A model generated the notes under the pieces. It had not been told where the DNA came from. It ran no database searches and was given only the letters and a program-made list of their open reading frames with translations. Shown piece after piece: positions 15,021 through 19,467 of a stretch of DNA of 19,467 bases. Position 1 is the stretch's first letter; each line of letters begins with the position of its first letter. Source of the DNA: JALYJG01 sp033763555 (GTDB taxonomy: Bacteria > Pseudomonadota > Alphaproteobacteria > UBA9219); NCBI GenBank assembly GCA_033763555.1, contig JANRKK010000016.1, positions 1-19,467 on the forward strand, read 5' to 3'. The translations under genes were made by a program, and so were the position numbers.

Positions 15021-16214
15021 ATGCGTCAACCATCTCTCCGCTTAACCTTGACCTTGGCGATCGGTTCGCTCGCGCTGCTGGCGGCCTTGCTGGTGCTGCG
15101 GGATATGTATGTCGGATGGCAAAGGCTGGAGCGTGTCGAGGCGTTGCGTGAGGCCACCTTGCTTGGCGACGGGCTGTTCGATGCAACCGAAAAAATATCC
15201 GTCGAGCGCGATATTGGCTATTCCATCCTGCACGCCTCGGGCAAAGACATTGTGGGCGATCTCAGCCGCCGCCTGCTGCAAAGCCGCCGCGATACGGACC
15301 AGCTGTTCCGGGATTCTATGGGATCCCTGTCAGCTTACGGCATGGCGGATTTGAATATGAAACTGAAAAAAGCCGAAGAACAATTTGCAAGTCTGCAGGA
15401 TTTACGCGGCAAGATTGATGCTGCCATGGCTCTGCCGATCGCGCAGCGCGACCGCGCTCTATCCCAGCGCTGGTTCAAGGACAGCACGGCCCTGATCATG
15501 AATTTGCAGGAGCTCTGGATGGATTTCGCGCGGCACTACACCGACATTGATGTGTTTATGACGCTGCGCATGCGGTTCAAGCATATTCTCGGCATCATCA
15601 TGGATTATTCTGGCCGTCAGCGCTCGCTGATCGGTCGGCTGTTCGCTGAAAATGTCGATCCGACGCCCGAGGAGCAGGCTGATCTGCTGCGCTGGGCAGG
15701 CGTCGCCGAAAATGGCTGGGTCATCGGTGGCACTTTGGCCGATCAGGGCGGCCTCGCGCCCGGCATCACGCCCTATTTCAACGATGCGCTGAGCCATTAT
15801 TTCACCATCCATGACATGGTGCAGGGCATTTTCTACGTTCCCGGCGCGGCGACGCGGCCTTATCCCATCAGCGTCGAATTCTGGCTTGATCTGGCAACCC
15901 AGGCGAATGACTCGCTCTCGGCACTGAAAGACGCGGCCATGACCCAGTCACGCGATTATGCAGAAAAACTGGAAATGCAGGCGCGGCTGTTCCTTCTCTA
16001 TCATGCCGTCTTGCTGTTCGTGGCGCTGAGCCTTTGTCTCTACGCCCTCCGGACGGTACGCCGCCGCGTTCTGCATCCTCTGCGCGACCTTGCTGATGCT
16101 CTGGCCGATGCCGCCGAAGGCAAGCCCGTCACCTTCATCTCTGCCGACGGCAACCGCAACGACGAAATAGGCGCCCTCGCCCGCGCCTTGCGCGCGTTGC
16201 AGAGGAAAACATAG
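15021..16214 (+). CDS. Two-TM HAMP-domain sensor lacking a C-terminal output domain
   Basis: A 397-residue inner-membrane sensor. An N-terminal TM helix (about 9-29, LTLAIGSLALLAALLVL) is followed by a large, mostly helical periplasmic domain (about 30-320). A second TM (about 323-343, LFLLYHAVLLFVALSLCLYA) leads into a HAMP domain (about 341-394: RRRVLHPLRDLADALADA, then NRNDEIGALARALRAL). In relatives HAMP leads into a histidine kinase, GGDEF or methyl-accepting domain; here the frame stops three residues later (TAG at 16212-16214), and the next gene's stop, on the other strand, lies only 10 bp on. No output domain lies in any frame downstream. GAAGG, 6 nt before the ATG, and 2-nt spacing from the YfiR gene support co-translation. 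The sensor may signal by partner binding or be a decayed fusion. Confidence 0.85.
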   Translation: MRQPSLRLTLTLAIGSLALLAALLVLRDMYVGWQRLERVEALREATLLGDGLFDATEKISVERDIGYSILHASGKDIVGDLSRRLLQSRRDTDQLFRDSMGSLSAYGMADLNMKLKKAEEQFASLQDLRGKIDAAMALPIAQRDRALSQRWFKDSTALIMNLQELWMDFARHYTDIDVFMTLRMRFKHILGIIMDYSGRQRSLIGRLFAENVDPTPEEQADLLRWAGVAENGWVIGGTLADQGGLAPGITPYFNDALSHYFTIHDMVQGIFYVPGAATRPYPISVEFWLDLATQANDSLSALKDAAMTQSRDYAEKLEMQARLFLLYHAVLLFVALSLCLYALRTVRRRVLHPLRDLADALADAAEGKPVTFISADGNRNDEIGALARALRALQRKT

Positions 16215-16224
16215 AAAATCTTGC

Positions 16225-16947
16225 TCAACTCGCCGCGCGTTCTTTATCAGACGGTTTTAAGTCTTCGGTCAGGCCCAGTTCGCGGTTCGCAGGTACGGCG
16301 ATATGCATCATTTTCGGCGGCGGCAGATTCAGTTTGCCCATTAGCTCGACATATTCATCCGCTGACTTCACTTGCAAACGCGGGTTGAAGGCTTTTTCCT
16401 CGCCGATGCTGCTGACATTCTCACCTTTATAGTCATGGGCGGGGAAGACCAAGGTTTCGTCGGGAAGTTTCAGCAACCGGCCGAACAGGGATTCATACTG
16501 TGTACGGGCGTCGCCATTTTGAAAATCGGTGCGCCCCGTGCCGCGGATGAGAAGCGTATCGCCCGTGAAAACCCGGTCGCCCCACAGAAAGCTGTAGGAG
16601 TCATCGGTATGTCCCGGCGTATAAAGAACATCGAGACGCAGGCCCTCAATTTTAATCTGTTCGCCATCCCGGATGCGCAGCGATACAAAATCCACATCGC
16701 TTTGCTGGCCCATGACCGTCATGCATCCGGTATGCTGCTGCAGCGTGCCCAGACCCGTGATGTGGTCGGCATGCATATGCGTATCGACCGCCTGAACCAG
16801 CCGCAAATCCAGCTCATCGATCAGGCGCAGATACTGGTCGGTTTTTTCCCGCACCGGGTCGATGATCAGCGCCTCGCCGCCGCGTCGGCTGGCGATGAGG
16901 TAGGTGTAGGTGCTCGAAACACCGTCAAATATCTGGCGGAAAATCAT
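16225..16947 (-). CDS. Persulfide dioxygenase, ETHE1-type metallo-beta-lactamase fold
   Basis: A 240-residue cytoplasmic non-haem iron enzyme that oxidises glutathione persulfide to sulfite, part of sulfide detoxification. It has the MBL motif THMHADHITG (H57, H59, D61, H62), then TPGHTDDSYSF (H113), VFTGDTLLIRGTGRTDFQ (D130) and VFPAHDYKG (H171). The iron triad predicted from ETHE1 is H57, H113 and D130, and the phrase GRTDFQ is diagnostic for persulfide dioxygenases versus glyoxalase II. The N-terminus MIFRQIFDGVSSTYTYL fits family starts, though no Shine-Dalgarno is seen before the ATG. It is a stand-alone gene with no rhodanese or sulfide:quinone oxidoreductase beside it, convergent with the HAMP sensor with 10 bp between stops. 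Confidence 0.9.
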   Translation of the reverse strand: MIFRQIFDGVSSTYTYLIASRRGGEALIIDPVREKTDQYLRLIDELDLRLVQAVDTHMHADHITGLGTLQQHTGCMTVMGQQSDVDFVSLRIRDGEQIKIEGLRLDVLYTPGHTDDSYSFLWGDRVFTGDTLLIRGTGRTDFQNGDARTQYESLFGRLLKLPDETLVFPAHDYKGENVSSIGEEKAFNPRLQVKSADEYVELMGKLNLPPPKMMHIAVPANRELGLTEDLKPSDKERAAS

Positions 16948-17006
16948 TCTAAAAGCTTAGCATTTTTAGTGCCCATTTTGCCAGAGTGTCATCCGTTATA
17001 GTTAAC

Positions 17007-17106
17007 GTCATTCCCGCGAAAGCGGGAATCCAGTTGGCCTATCCATAAGAGATGTCTGAAGAGGTATATGCGGAAATTCTGACTGGGTCCCCGCCTTCGC
17101 GGGGAC
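17007..17106. repeat. Composite palindromic intergenic repeat with two hairpins
   Basis: Two strong hairpins bracket about 58 bp. The left one, TTCCCGC GAAA GCGGGAA (17011-17028), is set in the context GTCATTCCCGC...GGGAATCCAG. The right one is GTCCCCGC CTTC GCGGGGAC (17087-17106). The inner flanks CCAG and CTGG are complementary. This GTCATTCCCGCGAAAGCGGGAATCC type of motif is a dispersed intergenic repeat in many alphaproteobacterial genomes. The element looks REP/MITE-like, with no transposase. Copies elsewhere in the genome cannot be shown from here. Confidence 0.65.
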
Positions 17107-17149
17107 ATCATTTTCGTAAGCTCGCTTCGCTTGCTAACGAAAATTGATG
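17106..17149 (-). terminator. Long imperfect hairpin directly 3' of tRNA-Gln
   Basis: The arms at 17106-17120 and 17133-17149 are complementary over about 15 bp with one bulged base and one mismatch; on the minus strand they read CATCAATTTTCGTTAGC and GCTTACGAAAATGATG. The left arm on the minus strand begins inside the tRNA's CCA end. No U tract follows the stem, so it may be a processing or stability element rather than an intrinsic terminator. Confidence 0.4.
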
Positions 17150-17222
17150 GTTGGGGCGGGAGGGATCGAACCTCCGAATGGCGGAATCAAAATCCGCTGC
17201 CTTACCGCTTGGCTACGCCCCA
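17148..17222 (-). tRNA. tRNA-Gln (anticodon TTG, CCA encoded)
   Basis: The reverse complement folds as a 75-nt cloverleaf. The acceptor is TGGGGCG / CGCCCCA, the D arm is GCC...GGC, and the anticodon stem GCGGA / TCCGC encloses the loop TTTTGAT with anticodon TTG (17188-17190). The variable loop is 5 nt and the T arm is GGAGG-TTCGATC-CCTCC; discriminator A and CCA (17148-17150) complete the 3' end. The TTG anticodon assigns glutamine (CAA and, by wobble, CAG). Confidence 0.97.
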
Positions 17223-17249
17223 GACGACAAAGGGCAGGTACCAGAAATC

Positions 17250-17268
17250 GGAAATTAAAGGAAATTAA
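17250..17268 (+). repeat. Tandem direct repeat GGAAATTAA x2
   Basis: GGAAATTAA occurs at 17250-17258 and 17260-17268 with one base between. It contains two TTAA half-sites separated by 6 bp, one short of the CtrA-box spacing. It lies upstream of tRNA-Gln, which runs on the other strand. Function is unclear. Confidence 0.35.
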
Positions 17269-17349
17269 CTTTATCCTTTTGCTTTCAGACGCCTGCTTTC
17301 TGCTCTCTGTGGCTCATATACCCCTACTTTTAACGCCTCGCAACGCCGA

Positions 17350-17377
17350 TTAAGCCCTTCTTAAGGGCTGGTATACC
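17350..17377 (+). promoter_or_regulatory. CtrA-box-like site (TTAA-N7-TTAA) and -10 element of rcdA
   Basis: TTAA (17350-17353), seven bases, TTAA (17361-17364): the exact CtrA-box spacing. A TATACC -10-like hexamer lies at 17372-17377, 16 bp after the hexamer that starts at the first TTAA, so the box covers the -35 position as in CtrA-activated promoters. The start of transcription would be near 17384, giving a leader of about 59 nt. The box overlaps the hairpin-capable palindrome AGCCCTT-CTT-AAGGGCT (here 17353-17369). Additional TTAA half-sites lie at 17330 (TTAAC) and 17383. Confidence 0.6.
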
Positions 17378-17442
17378 TCTTTTTAAGGGACGGGCGTGTA
17401 TCGACGGAGATGAGGGAACGCAACGAACCGCGAGGGAACACC

Positions 17443-17910
17443 ATGCCGAAGGCCACGACTTTGCTCGACCGCACCTTTGAGGAGGGCATCGCGCTTACGC
17501 TCGAGACCCGGAATTACATCGCCTATCATGAACAGGCGGACCGCCGCGAATATGACCTCGCCCGCTGCCTGCAGGTCGGTTATCAGCACACCCGCATTTC
17601 CGCGCGCCTGATTCAGGTGATGACCTGGCTTCTGGCCATGAAGGCCCTGCTGGCGGGTGAAATCTCGCCGGAACAATTCGCCGCCCCTCAATATGCCTTG
17701 GTCGTCAGCGATGAATGCAACAGCGCTTCGGGCCCCGAACTGACCGAACTTCCCGCGGGCCTTCGCAGCCTGCTGGAACGCAGCCATTCGCTCTATGCCC
17801 GCATCCAGCGGCTGGACGGCATGGTGCGCCGCAAGCTCGACAACGGCGAAGTCCCGAATTTCGCCAGCCTTCTGGGTGGTCCGGCCATCATCGGTCCCAG
17901 CGCGGCCTGA
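17443..17910 (+). CDS. rcdA: RcdA-type cell-cycle protease adaptor (DUF1465)
   Basis: RcdA-family proteins (DUF1465) are adaptors that bring CtrA and other substrates to ClpXP at the cell pole in Caulobacter. The 155-residue helical product matches the family: 'TLLDRTFEEGIALTLETRNYIAYHEQ' followed by helices 'RLIQVMTWLLAMKALLAGEIS' and 'LRSLLERSHSLYARIQRLDGMVRRKL', ending in a short Gly/Pro tail. The ATG at 17443 is preceded by AGGGA at 8 nt; an in-frame ATG at 17410 has no proper spacing. An upstream CtrA-like box suggests a feedback loop in which CtrA induces its own degradation adaptor. A single transcription unit; the next gene starts 159 bp later. Confidence 0.85.
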   Translation: MPKATTLLDRTFEEGIALTLETRNYIAYHEQADRREYDLARCLQVGYQHTRISARLIQVMTWLLAMKALLAGEISPEQFAAPQYALVVSDECNSASGPELTELPAGLRSLLERSHSLYARIQRLDGMVRRKLDNGEVPNFASLLGGPAIIGPSAA

Positions 17911-18069
17911 TTTCCGCCTAAAATTCTCTCCGTAAAACCCGGCTTCACCGTTGGCCGTTGCCGCGTGCATTAACCATGCGCCCGCGCCGCCTTGCCGTAT
18001 GGCAGGGGCTGTGGCAGGTTTTCTGAGTAACGCATTCCATCAGGCCATTTCAATTCAGGGGAGAGATAC

Positions 18070-18942
18070 ATGGAAATCGCAACCATACTTGATCGCATTG
18101 AAAAACTTCCAGCGCCCACCGAAGATCCTGCCTATTTGCAGGAAGCGGGAAGCCTCGTCGCACAATTAAATGGGCACGTGCGGCCTGGGGTAAGATTCAG
18201 GAGAGATATGTGTGCACGAATGGTCAATGCCGCTATCAAGCTCCCCGGACTGGCACCAAGTATCGTTTTTTTAGGTCAGTCATCCGGAGTTCTGGGGGTC
18301 GCCACACTGGGTGAGCTCATAAGTGTGGCGCTTTGTGCAGATCGAGATACGGATTATCGTACGGCCCGCGCAATTATGGAAATGTTCACATGCTTTAGGC
18401 CAGAAGAAAACGCAAGACACGGGGCCGAAAATGAATTGCAACTTGAAGAATATCTAAGACGGCGTGATACCTTGTTTACGGCTTTGGCTGACTTAGCCAT
18501 TGATTCCGATGCTAACTCCAAAACAAAGATCCAGTCGAGAATGGAAGAAATAATGAGAATTCTGGCACAACAGCCTGATGTGGCCGGCGTGCTTTTTAAA
18601 CATCTGACAAAGGCTGCCGTTTATGGCCTTGAGCCCATGCGTTCTGCTCGGGCCCGTGAGATTATGGGGGACTTCATTGTCGATAAGGTACCTGTCTATT
18701 TCCTGACCTTTACCGTTGCTCAGTTGGAACGGGATAACATGCCTTTTATCGATGGCGCTCATATCATGAGGGGTGCGCCGTATAAGGACGTGACGGACGC
18801 TCCTGGAAAAACAGAATTTATCCGCATGCTGAAATCCTGCCCGGCCTACGAGGAGCAAAAGATAAGGGAAGCGATAGCGGCCACCCGGCAGCCAAAGCGG
18901 ACATTCAGGGAAAGAGTGTGGGGAACTTGCGGCCTGTCCTAA
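18070..18942 (+). CDS. Unknown 290-residue soluble protein
   Basis: No family recognised. The product looks soluble and largely alpha-helical, without signal peptide; the hydrophobic stretch 'LAPSIVFLGQSSGVLGVATLGELISVALC' (about 60-88) is more like a helical core than a membrane segment. Charged helical runs follow (ENELQLEEYLRRRDTLFTALADLAIDSD, KTKIQSRMEEIMRILAQQ), then VDKVPVYFLTFTVAQLERD and a basic tail QPKRTFRERVWGTCGLS. GGGGAGAG about 7 nt before the ATG supports the start. Codon use is more AT-rich than rcdA, suggesting an accessory region. Stop to the next small gene's ATG is 5 bp, so the two are likely co-translated. Confidence 0.75.
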   Translation: MEIATILDRIEKLPAPTEDPAYLQEAGSLVAQLNGHVRPGVRFRRDMCARMVNAAIKLPGLAPSIVFLGQSSGVLGVATLGELISVALCADRDTDYRTARAIMEMFTCFRPEENARHGAENELQLEEYLRRRDTLFTALADLAIDSDANSKTKIQSRMEEIMRILAQQPDVAGVLFKHLTKAAVYGLEPMRSARAREIMGDFIVDKVPVYFLTFTVAQLERDNMPFIDGAHIMRGAPYKDVTDAPGKTEFIRMLKSCPAYEEQKIREAIAATRQPKRTFRERVWGTCGLS

Positions 18943-18947
18943 AGCCC

Positions 18948-19151
18948 ATGTCTAAAATTCACGGCATTGTCACTGAAGTCGAAGAGTGTCCCTCGGAGTA
19001 TGTTGTCACTTATGAGGCAGATGACGGGTGCAAATATACTTTTAAAGTTCTGAAGGTAGACGTTCCTGATGTTGGCACAATGAACAGGGTGGTGGGGCAG
19101 GAAGTCACTGTCGAGTTAGACGAAAAGATAAGGTCTCGTTGTCGACATTGA
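18948..19151 (+). CDS. Small protein, first member of a tandem paralogous pair
   Basis: A 67-residue product starting MSKIHGIVTEVEECPSEYVV and ending in RSRCRH. The pattern is mostly beta strand: GIVTEVEEC, YVVTYEADDGCKYTFKVLKV, then VGQEVTVELDE. It is similar to the product at 19238 (shared GI-x3-VEEC-x3-YV, Y, C, Y, VG). ATG 18948 is preferred because it follows the upstream stop by 5 bp; an in-frame GTG at 18918 would overlap the upstream gene. The Shine-Dalgarno is weak. Function unknown; an SH3/OB-like fold would fit but is inference. Confidence 0.65.
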   Translation: MSKIHGIVTEVEECPSEYVVTYEADDGCKYTFKVLKVDVPDVGTMNRVVGQEVTVELDEKIRSRCRH

Positions 19152-19237
19152 AATAGCCGACCCACAACCCTTGCGTGTTTCACAAAAAAGAATTGAAGCG
19201 CCAATCCTTCACTAACAATTATAACAGGAAACATACA

Positions 19238-19467
19238 ATGTCTGAGGTCGGTGGTATCATTATTCAAGTTGAAGAGTGTTCTAAGCACTATGTACTCATT
19301 TACCGAACACCAGATGAGTGTTTTTACGAGTATACTGCCCGAAAAGATGAAGTTTTAGATGCTGAACTTCTTAAGAGAAGTGTCGGTCATAGAATTACGT
19401 TCGCGGCAAAAGAATGCTGCGGCTCGGTCGTCTATATGTCGATATCATTCGCTCCTGCCCCGGAGTT
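19238..19467 (+). CDS. Small protein, second tandem paralogue (cut by window edge)
   Basis: Open from the ATG at 19238 to the end of the window (76 codons visible). It begins MSEVGGIIIQVEECSKHYVL and continues through ECFYEYTARKDEVLD, VGHRITFAAKECC and SVVYMSIS. AGGA lies 9 nt before the ATG. Relative to the upstream paralogue it keeps VEEC, YV, a central Cys, and VG with hydrophobic strand, but has added cysteines (ECCGS) in place of the basic end RSRCRH. The C-terminus is unknown. Confidence 0.65.
   Translation, partial: MSEVGGIIIQVEECSKHYVLIYRTPDECFYEYTARKDEVLDAELLKRSVGHRITFAAKECCGSVVYMSISFAPAPE

Noticed and set aside
14461..15186. 241-residue minus-strand frame over the YfiR gene
   Set aside because: Arg/Ala/His-rich shadow; the plus strand has a signal peptide and family motifs.
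16198..16330. Possible frameshift continuation of the HAMP sensor into an output domain
   Set aside because: The +1 frame after 16200 stays open for a while (ENIENLAQLAARS...), but it is the complement of the persulfide dioxygenase gene and contains no GGDEF, kinase or MCP motif.
17007..17106. CRISPR array
   Set aside because: Two different hairpins only; no regular repeats and spacers, no cas genes.

Overview
The window reads as chromosomal DNA of an alphaproteobacterium with moderately high GC. The evidence is an RcdA-type (DUF1465) cell-cycle adaptor with a CtrA-like box in front of it, a DksA that keeps only one of the four zinc cysteines (the alphaproteobacterial form), a single bifunctional Rel, an MlaE/MlaF pair, a GNRA-looped 'TTCCCGC GAAA GCGGGAA' intergenic palindrome, and GANTC (CcrM-type) sites in an intergenic region. 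I cannot name the genus; the order is also uncertain.

Layout, left to right. 1-2069 (minus): a PagL-like lipid A deacylase, then dksA, then gap (cut by the window edge); dksA and gap overlap by one base. 2201-3578 (minus): a MarR-type regulator followed by an NlpC/P60 cell-wall hydrolase. 3799-6012 (plus): rel, divergent from marR across 220 bp with three GANTC sites. 6013-8126 (minus): mlaE and mlaF (lipid-transport ABC core), then a FliL-like membrane protein whose stop codon abuts that of rel. 8244-8417 (minus): a possible small basic protein. 8571-9827 (plus): an MFS exporter. 9926-10630: an AT-rich predicted zinc protease, possibly acquired. 10687-12294: a TPR plus O-GlcNAc-transferase-like (GT41) glycosyltransferase.

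12467-16214 (plus) is a tight three-gene cluster: a TonB-dependent receptor, a YfiR-family periplasmic protein and a two-TM HAMP sensor. It resembles YfiBNR-like signalling modules, but the sensor stops right after HAMP with no GGDEF or kinase output domain. 16225-16947 (minus) is an ETHE1-type persulfide dioxygenase. 17005-17222 holds a two-hairpin repeat element, a further hairpin and tRNA-Gln(TTG). rcdA (17443-17910) follows, with a TTAA-N7-TTAA box placed over the -35 region of its candidate promoter. The right end (18070-19467) is an accessory-looking run: an unrecognised 290-residue protein followed by two diverged tandem copies of a small protein family with a shared VEEC motif, the second cut by the window edge.

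The strongest points for follow-up are the CtrA-box/rcdA arrangement, the output-less HAMP sensor in a TonB-YfiR cluster, the new-looking small paralogous family at the right edge, and the leaderless-looking start of rel.
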